Assembly (NCBI GenBank): GCA_913776245.1
Contig: CAJYLO010000010.1
Coordinates: 115,082-179,081 of the forward strand
Reading direction: 5' to 3'
DNA length: 64,000 bases
DNA from: an uncultured Chryseobacterium sp.
GTDB lineage: Bacteria; Bacteroidota; Bacteroidia; Flavobacteriales; Weeksellaceae
Below, one piece after another: positions 28,564 to 37,623 of this stretch; the first letter of the stretch is position 1, and each line of letters opens with the position of its first letter. The position numbers and the translations under genes were made by a program. The notes under the pieces are model-generated. The model ran no database searches. It was not told the DNA's origin and saw nothing but the letters and a program-made list of their open reading frames with translations.

Positions 28564-28571
28564 CAAAAGTA
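28564..28571 (-). promoter_or_regulatory. -7 box (TACTTTTG) for the E2 gene
   Basis: TAnnTTTG match 24 bases upstream of the ATG at 28539, supporting that start. Confidence 0.5.
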
Positions 28572-28664
28572 CACTTTTTTTTATTAATTGTATAATCCTA
28601 ATTCTTAAAAATTTATAGCCGTGATTTTTTCTAAATTTGATGTTTGAATTTTTAAAACTTAAAA

Positions 28665-28955
28665 ATGAACGTCTACCTGAGCGCAATCATCCACATCAAG
28701 GAAAATTCATTGATGGATGCAATAGAATTGCTGAAAAAACTTGTAATAGAAACCCGCAAAGAAAAAGGATGCCTACAGTATGATTTGTATGAAGACATCA
28801 GAAATAAAGGCTTGTTTTTCATTCACGAAATCTGGGAGAGTAACGATGACCTGCAATTGCATCAGGTTTCAGACCATATGATGAAGTTTAGGGAAAATAT
28901 TGCAGCTTTTTTGGAAAAACCTAACATCGTATATGTCGGTAACAAACTTTTTTGA
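28665..28955 (+). CDS. Small ABM-domain monooxygenase-like protein
   Basis: 96 aa, a single ferredoxin-like dimeric alpha+beta barrel of the antibiotic-biosynthesis-monooxygenase family (putative quinol monooxygenase, YgiN-like). Diagnostic stretches are ETRKEKGCLQYDLYED and FFIHEIWESNDDLQLHQVSDHM, with the family's conserved His and Glu/Trp. Likely cytoplasmic; the substrate is unknown. It is divergent from the E2 gene. Confidence 0.88.
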   Translation: MNVYLSAIIHIKENSLMDAIELLKKLVIETRKEKGCLQYDLYEDIRNKGLFFIHEIWESNDDLQLHQVSDHMMKFRENIAAFLEKPNIVYVGNKLF

Positions 28956-29050
28956 TTACAAAAATCACAAATATAGTGTTAATTTTTTATCAAAAACCTA
29001 ATTATTGTAATTTTATTTATATTTTATCTATTAAATAAGGATTTTTTGAA

Positions 29051-29058
29051 TATTTTTG
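29051..29058 (+). promoter_or_regulatory. -7 box (TATTTTTG) for the M36 protease
   Basis: TAnnTTTG match 36 bases before the ATG at 29095; it overlaps the alternative TTG start at 29056, which is therefore rejected. Confidence 0.5.
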
Positions 29059-29094
29059 CTAATACTTTTTTTAAATAATTTAATAATTTTAAAT

Positions 29095-31686
29095 ATGAAA
29101 ATAAATCAACTAACTAGAACTGCAGGCATTGGGGTTTTATTCCTGTTTGCAAATCTTAGTGCCCAGTCATCTAATGAAAAGATCATTAGGAATTTTATCA
29201 AAAATGATGCTGCTTTCCGCAGTAATACTAATGTAGACTTCAGAATACAGAACGAAGATAAATCAAGCAGTCTTCAGTCTGAGATTGTAAATGTTCAGCA
29301 ATATTATAACAATACTCCGATATATAAATCGCTTGCAAAAGCAGTTATAAGAGGCGGAAGTGTCATCTCTTTCAACAATAATTTCAGACAGATCAGCAAT
29401 AATGTCATCAAGGATAAGATTGATAAATCTGAAGCTCTGTCAGCTGCCTTAAGATATCTTGAAATTAAAGATAACGGTTTTGAAGTGCTTGATGAAAACA
29501 GCGGAGATATGATCAATCTTCCGGATAATAAAGTAGCAAGCATTCGGTTTTATTTCGAAAAAGACAATGCTTTAGTTCCTGCCCAGCTGTTTTTTATCAA
29601 TCAAAGCAAGGATAATAAATTTTACTCCACACTTGTTAACCTTACCAATGGTGAGATCCTGGAAAATAACAACATGATTAACGAATGTACTTTTGAGGAT
29701 AATCATTTTTCAGGCGAACCTTCTGAGATGTCTAACCATCTTTTATCGCATTTCAACAACAGCCTGAAGAATAAAAATACTTCCAAGGCTGCAACTGATG
29801 CATCTTATAATGTTTTTCCCTTCCCTGTAGAAGCGCCGACTTTCGGTTCAAGAGCCATTGTTACGAATCCTTGGGATCTTACCGCATCTCCGGAAGGATG
29901 GCACTCCAACGGCACAACAAGTTATACAGATACCAGAGGAAATAATGCTTTTGCCTATGTAGATAATAATGCCAGCAATAATATTAATGGATTCTCGCCT
30001 CAAAGTACTACTACAGGATCTTTAACTTTCGATTTCCCTTTTGCTGAATCCGCAACCTTATCTGCTTATGATAACAGAAGTTCTGCAGTAACAAACCTAT
30101 TTTATGCCAATAATATGGTCCATGATATTATGTATAAATTTGGTTTTACGGAAAGTAGCAGAAATTTCCAAACTAATAACTTTGGAAAAGGTGGTGCCGG
30201 GAATGATGCCGTGAGAGCAGAAGCATTTGATGGAAGCGGCTACAATAATGCCAACTTTGCATCAGGTTATGAAATCTTGAATGGAGGTGGTACTTATACA
30301 GTTCAGGCTCCTAGAATGCAAATGTATCTTTGGAATTACAGCGTTCCTTTAAAACAAAGATTATTCTATACAGATGTAGTTTTAGCTACAAGACCACCCG
30401 TAAATACAGGTGCTGCTAACTTCGGAAGACAATTGATGGAAACAGGTATAACAGGTGACATTGTAATCCCATCTGTAGCAAATGCCTGTACAGCTTTGAC
30501 CGCAGGAAGTTTGACAGGAAAAATTGCTATGGTTAATACAACATCCTGTGCTTATAATGTAAAAGCTAAAATTGTACAAGATGCCGGCGCAATAGGTATG
30601 ATTGTACATAGAACTACATCCAATTCGGTAACTGACATAAATATTCAAAATGTTACTAATGTCACTATTCCGCTGATTATGATCCCAAAAGATGAAGGCG
30701 ATTTTATTACATCTGAACTAAATGCTGGAAGAACAGTCAATGTAAATCTTAGGGACTTAGCTGTAGGCTACAAAAATTCAAGTTTTGATAACGGCGTTAT
30801 GATTCACGAATACGGACATGGCGTTTCAAATAGACTCACTGGACAAGGATATAGCTGTCTTACCAATTTAGAACAGATGGGTGAAGGTTGGTCAGATTTC
30901 TTTGCGCTGATGCTTACTAACTCTCCTGGAGCATCTGGTGAAGCAGGAAGAGGTATTGGTACATACTCAACAAATACTGCAACTAATGCCGGAGGAATCA
31001 GACAATATAGATATAGCACAAATATGAGTATCAACCCCCATACTTATGCTGATACCAATTCAACCGGTGGTCAGCCACATGCTGTAGGAGAAATTTGGGC
31101 TACTATGCTTTGGGATTTACACTGGAAGCTAGCTGAGAAATATGGTTATAATTCTGATGTTACCGCAAATCCTAACTCCGGAAGCGCAAAAGCACTGCAA
31201 TTGGTTATGGATGGTCTGAAACTGCAGCCTTGTAACCCGAATTTTGTTTCCGGAAGAGATGCTATTCTTCAGGCAGATCAATTAAAAGGAGGCGCTGATA
31301 ATTGTCTTATCTGGAATGTATTTGCAAGACGGGGATTAGGAGTAAATGCGTCTGCCGGAAGCGCAACAGACATTACGGATCAGGTAGAGGACTTCACAGT
31401 TCCGCCAGCTTGCGTGCTTGCTACGGAAGATATCGCCAGAAATAAAAATTTCGGCATCTATCCAAACCCAGCCAAAGGAGAATTCTTTATCAAAGCTGCA
31501 CCTACAGTTGGGAATGCTACTATCAAAGTTGAAATACTTGATCTGAATGGTAAGCTGGTAAAATCATTAGAAAGAAAGAAAAACAGTTCGGATTCTATTT
31601 CTACAAAAGGATTAGTTAAGGGAACGTACCTTGTAGTGATTACAGAAAACGGCAAATCTAATGCTGAAAAGCTCATTGTTGAATAA
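29095..31686 (+). CDS. Secreted M36 (fungalysin) metalloprotease with T9SS tail
   Basis: 863 aa. Signal peptide (1-23), an FTP-like propeptide (to about 200), then the zinc protease domain. The HEYGH motif is at 30805-30819 (His571, Glu572, His575), with the third ligand Glu in LEQMGEGWSDFFALML. A protease-associated domain is inserted before the zinc site (IVIPSVANACTAL...AGAIGMIVHR). The C-terminal ~75 residues (NFGIYPNPAKGEFFIKAA ... NGKSNAEKLIVE) are a type A sorting domain for the type IX secretion system. Extracellular peptide digestion is the expected role. Single gene with a strong terminator. Confidence 0.95.
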   Translation: MKINQLTRTAGIGVLFLFANLSAQSSNEKIIRNFIKNDAAFRSNTNVDFRIQNEDKSSSLQSEIVNVQQYYNNTPIYKSLAKAVIRGGSVISFNNNFRQISNNVIKDKIDKSEALSAALRYLEIKDNGFEVLDENSGDMINLPDNKVASIRFYFEKDNALVPAQLFFINQSKDNKFYSTLVNLTNGEILENNNMINECTFEDNHFSGEPSEMSNHLLSHFNNSLKNKNTSKAATDASYNVFPFPVEAPTFGSRAIVTNPWDLTASPEGWHSNGTTSYTDTRGNNAFAYVDNNASNNINGFSPQSTTTGSLTFDFPFAESATLSAYDNRSSAVTNLFYANNMVHDIMYKFGFTESSRNFQTNNFGKGGAGNDAVRAEAFDGSGYNNANFASGYEILNGGGTYTVQAPRMQMYLWNYSVPLKQRLFYTDVVLATRPPVNTGAANFGRQLMETGITGDIVIPSVANACTALTAGSLTGKIAMVNTTSCAYNVKAKIVQDAGAIGMIVHRTTSNSVTDINIQNVTNVTIPLIMIPKDEGDFITSELNAGRTVNVNLRDLAVGYKNSSFDNGVMIHEYGHGVSNRLTGQGYSCLTNLEQMGEGWSDFFALMLTNSPGASGEAGRGIGTYSTNTATNAGGIRQYRYSTNMSINPHTYADTNSTGGQPHAVGEIWATMLWDLHWKLAEKYGYNSDVTANPNSGSAKALQLVMDGLKLQPCNPNFVSGRDAILQADQLKGGADNCLIWNVFARRGLGVNASAGSATDITDQVEDFTVPPACVLATEDIARNKNFGIYPNPAKGEFFIKAAPTVGNATIKVEILDLNGKLVKSLERKKNSSDSISTKGLVKGTYLVVITENGKSNAEKLIVE

Positions 31687-31707
31687 TCGGCAATGCTATT
31701 ATAAAGT

Positions 31708-31738
31708 AAAAGAGACTGTAAATCCAGTCTCTTTTTTT
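31708..31738 (+). terminator. Terminator after the M36 protease
   Basis: AAAAGAGACTG / CAGTCTCTTTT perfect 11-bp stem with a 6-base loop followed by T residues; A residues on the other side may let it serve the converging thioesterase gene too. Confidence 0.85.
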
Positions 31739-32124
31739 TATGGAAAAATTTTCAACGGTTTTTTAGCCTTGTCAATAGCTACTAATGTAAAATCTCCGGA
31801 TACAGCTTTTTCCCTGGAGTCAATATACATTTCTTCAACAAATATCTCAACATTCACCTTCACACTGGTATTCCCGACATATTTAACTCTCCCGATCAGC
31901 TCTACCAAAGTATCTGCCGGAATTGGCTTTTTAAAATCAATCCTGTCACAGCTTACCGTAACAAAGGACTTCCTGGCAAATCTTGTAGCTGTCATAAACG
32001 CTACTTCATCCATCATTTCCATTACTTTACCACCAAACATCGTATTATGATGGTTGGTTGTATTTGGAAAAACCACTTTAAAAACACGGGTTTCAGATTC
32101 CTGAATTTTTGTCTCGTAATTCAT
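31738..32124 (-). CDS. Hotdog-fold acyl-CoA thioesterase
   Basis: 128 aa from the ATG at 32124; the extra 17 codons of the longer frame lie in the riboswitch leader. The block NHHNTMFGGKVMEMMDEVAF carries the FGG turn and the catalytic Asn/Asp region of the BFIT/YciA group, and RIDFKKPIPADTLVELIGRV is the second conserved strand pair. It would hydrolyse acyl-CoA to free acid and CoA in the cytoplasm; chain preference is unknown. It is preceded by a cobalamin riboswitch and a promoter, with no further gene downstream on that strand, so it appears to be the only gene under that switch. Confidence 0.88.
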   Translation of the reverse strand: MNYETKIQESETRVFKVVFPNTTNHHNTMFGGKVMEMMDEVAFMTATRFARKSFVTVSCDRIDFKKPIPADTLVELIGRVKYVGNTSVKVNVEIFVEEMYIDSREKAVSGDFTLVAIDKAKKPLKIFP

Positions 32125-32145
32125 TTCTTTTTTTGAATTATATTT

Positions 32146-32178
32146 TAATATTGAAATGAACAGAAATGGTAACATTTC
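32146..32178 (-). promoter_or_regulatory. Possible expression platform of the cobalamin riboswitch
   Basis: Reading the minus strand, AGAAATG-TTAC-CATTTCT forms a 7-bp hairpin. The next bases TTCATTTC (32159-32152) are perfectly complementary to GAAATGAA (32127-32120) around the thioesterase start codon. Two mutually exclusive foldings could therefore hide or expose the start. This is inference from complementarity only. Confidence 0.45.
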
Positions 32179-32186
32179 TACTTCAG

Positions 32187-32280
32187 ATCGCGAAAGTTTC
32201 TGGGGATCCGGCTTTCAGCTTATGCAGATTACGGTTGCGCGACAGCTCGTGACTTACACACGATTCACCCTTTTTACGGC
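32187..32280 (-). ncRNA. Cobalamin riboswitch (AdoCbl-like), upstream of the thioesterase gene
   Basis: The minus strand reads AAAAAGGGTGAATCGTGTG, TAAGTCACGAGCTGTCGCGC, AACCGTAATC, then AAAGCCGGATCCCCAG. This follows the cobalamin riboswitch core (GGGAAUC..GUG..AAUC..GCUG.CCCGCAAC.GUAA ... GCCGGAUACC). TCGTG and CACGA form the expected stem. The usual GGG/CCC pair is GTG/CGC here, which keeps pairing through a G-U wobble and so looks like compensated change. Transcription would start at a TATATTTG box immediately upstream. Confidence 0.85.
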
Positions 32281-32282
32281 TG

Positions 32283-32290
32283 CAAATATA
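32283..32290 (-). promoter_or_regulatory. -7 box (TATATTTG) driving the riboswitch transcript
   Basis: TAnnTTTG match directly upstream of the riboswitch core, so the transcript would begin with the aptamer. Confidence 0.6.
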
Positions 32291-32382
32291 AGCGATATCA
32301 TTTTATATAAAAGATTTTGTGGATATTTTCCAAATTGAATATCTTTAAAACCATAATAATTTTAATAATCATCGATAACATA

Positions 32383-34368
32383 ATGACTTTTAAAGAACAG
32401 ATACAGCAGGGTATTCCGAACGAATTACCTCAGCAAAAACCATACGATCCAACCATCAATCACGCTCCGAAACGTAAAGAAATCCTAACGGACGAAGAGA
32501 AAAAACTTGCGCTGAAAAACGCTCTACGTTATTTCGAACCCAGATTCCATGCAGAATTGTTACCGGAATTCAAAGAAGAATTAGAAAAATTTGGAAGAAT
32601 CTATATGTACCGTTTCCGTCCGGATTACGAGATGAAAGCAAGAGATATAGCAGAATATCCGGGAAAATCGGAGCAGGCAAAAGCCATTATGCTGATGATT
32701 CAGAACAATCTGGATTATGCCGTGGCGCAACATCCGCACGAACTCATCACTTATGGAGGAAATGGTGCGGTGTTCTCAAACTGGGCGCAGTATCTTTTGA
32801 CAATGAAGTATCTGTCGGAAATGACAGACGAACAAACCTTAACAATGTATTCCGGTCATCCGATGGGATTGTTTCCTTCCCACAAAGATGCGCCGAGAGT
32901 AGTGGTAACAAATGGAATGATGATCCCTAATTATTCGAAACCCGATGACTGGGAAAAATTCAATGCATTGGGTGTAACGCAGTACGGACAAATGACGGCG
33001 GGAAGCTATATGTACATCGGTCCGCAGGGAATTGTTCACGGTACAACGATTACTGTTCTGAATGCTTTCAGAAAAATCAATAAAGAACCAAAAGGCGGTT
33101 TGTTCGTAACTTCAGGTTTAGGCGGAATGTCCGGCGCTCAGCCAAAAGCTGGAAATATAGCAGGCTGTGTAACAGTGATTGCAGAAGTGAATCCAAAAAT
33201 CACCAAAATCCGTCACGACCAGAAATGGGTGAATGAAATCCACGAAAATCTGGATGAATTGGTGACAAGAGTCAGAAAAGCTCAGGAAACACAGGAAACG
33301 GTTTCCCTGGCTTATCTTGGAAATATCGTTGAGGTCTGGGAGAAATTTGATAGAGAAAATTTAAGTATCGATATCGGTTCAGACCAGACATCACTTCACA
33401 ATCCTTGGGCGGGCGGTTATTATCCTGTCGGACAAACCTTTGAGGAATCCAATACAATGATGGCGGAAAACCCTGAATTATTTAAAGAAAAAGTTCAGGA
33501 AACTTTGAGAAGACATGCTTCCGCCATTAACAAACATACAGAAAAAGGAACATACTTCTTCGATTACGGAAATGCTTTTTTACTGGAAGCTTCAAGAGCC
33601 GGAGCCGATGTAATGTCTGATAATCCTAATTTGGGAAAAGAGTTTAAATACCCAAGTTACGTTCAGGATATTATGGGACCGATGTGTTTTGATTATGGTT
33701 TCGGGCCGTTCCGTTGGGTTTGTACCAGCGGAAGACCGGAAGATTTACAAAAAACAGACGAGATTGCCTGCAACGTTTTGGAGGAAATGATTAAAAATTC
33801 TCCCGAGGAAATCCAACAGCAGATGAAAGATAACATCCAATGGATAAAAGGCGCTCAGGAAAATAATTTGGTGGTTGGTTCGCAAGCCAGAATTTTGTAC
33901 GCTGATGCCGAAGGACGAATGAAAATCGCAGAAGCTTTCAATAAAGCTATTGCCAACGGAGAAATCGGGGCTGTGGTTTTAGGCAGAGATCATCACGATG
34001 TTTCGGGGACAGATTCTCCGTACAGAGAAACTTCCAATATCTATGATGGATCGAGATTTACAGCAGATATGGCAATTCATAATGTGATCGGCGACAGTTT
34101 TCGTGGGGCGACGTGGGTTTCTATCCACAACGGTGGTGGCGTTGGCTGGGGCGAAGTGACCAACGGCGGTTTCGGGATGTTGCTGGATGGAAGCGATGAC
34201 GCCGACAGAAGATTAAAATCAATGCTGTTCTGGGACGTGAACAACGGAATTTCCCGACGAAGCTGGGCAAGAAATGAAGGTGCTGTTTTCGCCATCAAAA
34301 GAGCAATGGAAGCCGAACCGAATCTGAAAGTCACACTGCCAAATTTTGTAGATGATAATTTGTTTTAA
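32383..34368 (+). CDS. hutU: Urocanate hydratase
   Basis: 661 aa from the ATG at 32383 (an in-frame start at 32317 adds 22 residues not typical of the family). It converts urocanate to imidazolonepropionate in histidine breakdown using NAD+. Visible motifs are the N-terminal ITYGGNGAVFSNWAQY, the NAD region SGLGGMSGAQPKAGNIAG, and the active-site Cys stretch DYGFGPFRWVCTSG. The length is on the long side, as in the Bacteroidota-type enzyme. The other hut genes are not in this window. Confidence 0.96.
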   Translation: MTFKEQIQQGIPNELPQQKPYDPTINHAPKRKEILTDEEKKLALKNALRYFEPRFHAELLPEFKEELEKFGRIYMYRFRPDYEMKARDIAEYPGKSEQAKAIMLMIQNNLDYAVAQHPHELITYGGNGAVFSNWAQYLLTMKYLSEMTDEQTLTMYSGHPMGLFPSHKDAPRVVVTNGMMIPNYSKPDDWEKFNALGVTQYGQMTAGSYMYIGPQGIVHGTTITVLNAFRKINKEPKGGLFVTSGLGGMSGAQPKAGNIAGCVTVIAEVNPKITKIRHDQKWVNEIHENLDELVTRVRKAQETQETVSLAYLGNIVEVWEKFDRENLSIDIGSDQTSLHNPWAGGYYPVGQTFEESNTMMAENPELFKEKVQETLRRHASAINKHTEKGTYFFDYGNAFLLEASRAGADVMSDNPNLGKEFKYPSYVQDIMGPMCFDYGFGPFRWVCTSGRPEDLQKTDEIACNVLEEMIKNSPEEIQQQMKDNIQWIKGAQENNLVVGSQARILYADAEGRMKIAEAFNKAIANGEIGAVVLGRDHHDVSGTDSPYRETSNIYDGSRFTADMAIHNVIGDSFRGATWVSIHNGGGVGWGEVTNGGFGMLLDGSDDADRRLKSMLFWDVNNGISRRSWARNEGAVFAIKRAMEAEPNLKVTLPNFVDDNLF

Positions 34369-34401
34369 TCTATTAAACATTACACAAATAATTATTAATA
34401 A

Positions 34402-34427
34402 AAAAACCTGCTTTAAGGCAGGTTTTT
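34402..34427 (+). terminator. Terminator after hutU
   Basis: AAAAACCTGC / GCAGGTTTTT 10-bp stem with a 6-base loop and flanking T residues. Confidence 0.85.
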
Positions 34428-34471
34428 ATTTTTGAATAAGATGTAATTATTTAATTGACAATTAAAAAAAA

Positions 34472-36286
34472 CTATTCCCCGGCAATGATATTGTGAAGAG
34501 ACACTTTCAGGTTTTCCAATTGCTCTTTCTTACTGTCGAGTTTTTCATAGGTATCTTTCAGCAGAGGATTATCCCGTGTTGGTGAACTGAAGAATGCAAG
34601 GTTGTTTTCCAGCTGTACCACTTCTGCTTCCAGGTCAGCGATTTGGTTTTTGATTTTTCTTGCCTTGTCTGTCAGCTGACTTTCAGAAAGATTTTCTTCC
34701 TTCAGATCAAACTCATTGATTTTATTGAGTCTGAGCTTTTCTCTCAGCGTCTTATTGAATTCTGTATTGATACCTAATTTATCTTTTGGCACTTTTCCAA
34801 TAGCATTCCACGCATTTTTAATGCTTTCGATTTTTTCAACAGAACCCTCATCCTCGGTAAGCTCTTTCAGCTGATCCAGAAGTGCTTTTTTATTTTTATA
34901 GTTTTCCTTCCAGTTGTCGCCTGCAGCATTATTTTTCTCTCTGTAGTTTTTGAAAAAAGTATTGCATGCATTGCGGAAATCATCCCAGACTTTATTGGCC
35001 TGGCTTCTCGGAACGTGCCCTATTTTCTTCCAATCTTCCTGAAGTTTTTTGAACAGCGGAACAACCGTTTCCCAGTCTTCAGAATTCATATTGTCTTCAG
35101 CCGTTTTGATAAGCTTCATCTTTTCTTCCAGATTCTGAATCTGAGAACCTTTCAGATTCTTGTAGAAATCATTTTTTGCAGAGTTAAAATCCCGCAAAGC
35201 CTGTTTGAAATCCGTCCAGTTTTGATTGGATATTTTTTTTGGAACAGCGCCAATTTTAAGGAAATCAGCTCTCAGGTTTTCCACATTCTTAATCGCCTGC
35301 TGCCAGTACGTATGATTTACATTTTCCGGTTTGGAAAGCTTTTTCAGCTCTTCTATAATTGTGTTCTTCTTTTCAAGATTTTCCTGTTGATCAGATTCCA
35401 TAACGGCAATCAGCTCAGATTTTCTTTCATGGATTTTATTGGAAATCTCCTTGAACTCTTCCCAGGTCTTTTCCCGGAATTCTTCAGCCACGGGTTCGGC
35501 TTCTTCTTTCCAGAGTTTATGAAGATATTGCAGTTCATTGAGGGCTTTCTGAACTACATTTTCATCCAGCAGCTCCTTTGCTCTCTGGATTATATGCTGT
35601 CTTTTTTCAAGGTTATGAGCAAACTCCTGCTCCAGATATTCTTTATTGAGATCCAGCATCTCATTGAACATCTTCAGATGATGGAAATAATTATTGTTAA
35701 GATTTTTAAACTCTGATTTAGCAACCTGACCGGCATTTCCCCAGGCTTCCTTGATTTCCCTGATCGCTTTGAAAAGATTAACACCCGGCTCGGAAGAAGT
35801 GTAGAGATTCTTCAGTCTTTCGATAATTGCCAGACGTTCTTCGAGGTTTTGATGATGTTCAGCTTCCTGCTGCTTGTGAAACTTATCCTGCTTTTCCCTG
35901 AATATGTTCACCAGAGCAGAAAGTCTTGACGATTCCGGATGATGGAATTCGAAATGCTCCTCAGGATTTCCCTGTTCCAGATAATCATGTTTTTTGTCTT
36001 CCGTTTCATCTGCAATTTTATGATTGGCGTGATCCCGCAGGCTGCTGAAACGTCTGGAAAATGAAGGTGCATCATCCTTATTGACAATTTTTTCCATCTC
36101 ATCCAGTGTTTCCTTTAGAGAAAGCTGTGAAAAATCTTCTTCTGTAATCTCGGTTTCAGGCTTTTCGGTTTCTGATTCTGAATCTGGATGCAGTTTTTCC
36201 GTTTGTTCCTCTATCGGCTGATTTTCAGCGGATTTGGCTTCCGGATTTGCATTTTCATTCTCAGGATTTTCGTTTTCGATACTCAT
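34472..36286 (-). CDS. DUF349-repeat protein
   Basis: 604 aa from the ATG at 36286. An acidic, Asn/Glu-rich N-terminus (about 1-60) is followed by a long all-helical region with repeated DUF349 units, recognisable by recurring W..W.K.G.VP/VPR motifs (EDWKKIGHVPRSQANKVWDD, AWNAIGKVPKDK, LRADFLKIGAVPKKISNQNW). No signal peptide; probably cytoplasmic. The function of DUF349 is not established. A conserved flavobacterial gene; it is divergent from queA. Confidence 0.88.
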   Translation of the reverse strand: MSIENENPENENANPEAKSAENQPIEEQTEKLHPDSESETEKPETEITEEDFSQLSLKETLDEMEKIVNKDDAPSFSRRFSSLRDHANHKIADETEDKKHDYLEQGNPEEHFEFHHPESSRLSALVNIFREKQDKFHKQQEAEHHQNLEERLAIIERLKNLYTSSEPGVNLFKAIREIKEAWGNAGQVAKSEFKNLNNNYFHHLKMFNEMLDLNKEYLEQEFAHNLEKRQHIIQRAKELLDENVVQKALNELQYLHKLWKEEAEPVAEEFREKTWEEFKEISNKIHERKSELIAVMESDQQENLEKKNTIIEELKKLSKPENVNHTYWQQAIKNVENLRADFLKIGAVPKKISNQNWTDFKQALRDFNSAKNDFYKNLKGSQIQNLEEKMKLIKTAEDNMNSEDWETVVPLFKKLQEDWKKIGHVPRSQANKVWDDFRNACNTFFKNYREKNNAAGDNWKENYKNKKALLDQLKELTEDEGSVEKIESIKNAWNAIGKVPKDKLGINTEFNKTLREKLRLNKINEFDLKEENLSESQLTDKARKIKNQIADLEAEVVQLENNLAFFSSPTRDNPLLKDTYEKLDSKKEQLENLKVSLHNIIAGE

Positions 36287-36433
36287 AACAAAGCAAATTA
36301 ATTGACAAAACAACTTTTAATTGCACTAATTTAATTGTTTTTAATAGAAAAAACCAAATCTCATAAATAATTTCTAAAAAAAATTGCCGGATTGTAACTT
36401 CTGTCAGATAATCTTCTAAATATTGATATTTAC

Positions 36434-36464
36434 TTGACAAACGCTTTCTGATATCGTATCTTTG
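36434..36464 (+). promoter_or_regulatory. Promoter of queA: TTGAC ... TATCTTTG
   Basis: -33-type TTGAC at 36434-36438 and -7 box TATCTTTG at 36457-36464, 20 bases after the TTG; the best complete Bacteroidota promoter in the window. Confidence 0.7.
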
Positions 36465-36522
36465 CACCTCGAAATTTTTTAACTGCAGTTTATCCTGCAA
36501 AAAAGTAAAATCCGTAAATTTT

Positions 36523-37572
36523 ATGAAAACATCTGATTTTAATTTCAATCTGCCGCCTGAACTATTGGCAGAACATCCATCAGAAAACCGTGACGAAGCC
36601 AGATTAATGGTTCTGGACAGAAAAACAGAAACCATTGAGCACCGCTTGTTCAAAGATGTTATTGATTATTTTGATGAAAAAGACCTTTTCATTTTTAACA
36701 ATACAAAAGTTTTTCCTGCAAGACTATATGGCAACAAGGAAAAAACCGGAGCAAAGATCGAAGTATTCCTTTTAAGAGAGCTGGATGCGGAAACCCGCGT
36801 TTGGGATGTACTTGTTGATCCTGCAAGAAAAATCAGAATCGGAAACAAATTATTCTTTACAGAAGATGAGTCTTTGGTAGCCGAAGTGATTGATAATACA
36901 ACTTCAAGAGGAAGAACTCTTAGATTTTTATTCGATGGTTCTTACGAAGAATTCCGCGCAAAACTGACGGAACTCGGAGAAACACCGCTTCCAAAGTACA
37001 TCAAAAGAGAGGTAGAGCCGGAAGATGCAGAAAGATACCAGACGATCTATGCTAAAGTAGAAGGTGCTGTTGCAGCTCCTACTGCTGGTTTGCACTTTTC
37101 AAAACATCTGATGAAAAGACTGGAGATCAAAGGAATTGATTTTGCAGAGATCACGCTTCACGTTGGTCTTGGTACATTCAACCCGATTGAAGTGGAAGAT
37201 CTTTCCAAGCATAAAATGGAATCTGAAGAAGCTATCATTGATGAGAAAAATGCAGAGATCATCAACAGAGCTGTAGAAGAAGGACGCAGAGTTTGCGCAG
37301 TGGGAACAACTACAATGAGAGCTTTGGAAACTTCCGTTTCATCTAATAAAAAGATATCGGCTTACAGAGGCTGGACGAACAAATTCATTTATCCGCCACA
37401 CGATTTTGGTGTTGCGAATGCAATGATTACCAACTTCCACACACCGAAGTCAACACTTATTATGATGATTGCCGCTTTCGCCAATAAAGATTTCATTATG
37501 AGAGCTTATGAAGAAGCCGTAAAGGAAAAATATAAATTCTATTCTTACGGAGATGCAATGCTGATCCTTTAA
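36523..37572 (+). CDS. queA: tRNA preQ1 ribosyltransferase-isomerase
   Basis: 349 aa. Transfers and isomerises the ribosyl part of S-adenosylmethionine onto 7-aminomethyl-7-deazaguanine in tRNA, forming epoxyqueuosine. Family motifs are the N-terminal [62 protein letters not shown] and TTTMRALE. Full family length. It has a strong promoter upstream and a shared terminator at the end. Confidence 0.97.
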   Translation: MKTSDFNFNLPPELLAEHPSENRDEARLMVLDRKTETIEHRLFKDVIDYFDEKDLFIFNNTKVFPARLYGNKEKTGAKIEVFLLRELDAETRVWDVLVDPARKIRIGNKLFFTEDESLVAEVIDNTTSRGRTLRFLFDGSYEEFRAKLTELGETPLPKYIKREVEPEDAERYQTIYAKVEGAVAAPTAGLHFSKHLMKRLEIKGIDFAEITLHVGLGTFNPIEVEDLSKHKMESEEAIIDEKNAEIINRAVEEGRRVCAVGTTTMRALETSVSSNKKISAYRGWTNKFIYPPHDFGVANAMITNFHTPKSTLIMMIAAFANKDFIMRAYEEAVKEKYKFYSYGDAMLIL

Positions 37573-37591
37573 GATTTGAAATTTTTAAATA

Positions 37592-37622
37592 AAATGCACA
37601 ACTAATACGGTTGTGCATTTTT
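37592..37622. terminator. Bidirectional terminator between queA and the DUF389 gene
   Basis: AAATGCACAAC / GTTGTGCATTT 11-bp stem with a 7-base loop, T run to the right and A-rich to the left. Confidence 0.85.
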
Positions 37623-37623
37623 T

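Noticed and set aside
35015..35716. Open frame of 233 codons antisense to the DUF349 gene
   Set aside because: Mirror of a Lys/Glu-rich helical gene, giving a Phe/Leu-rich artefact.
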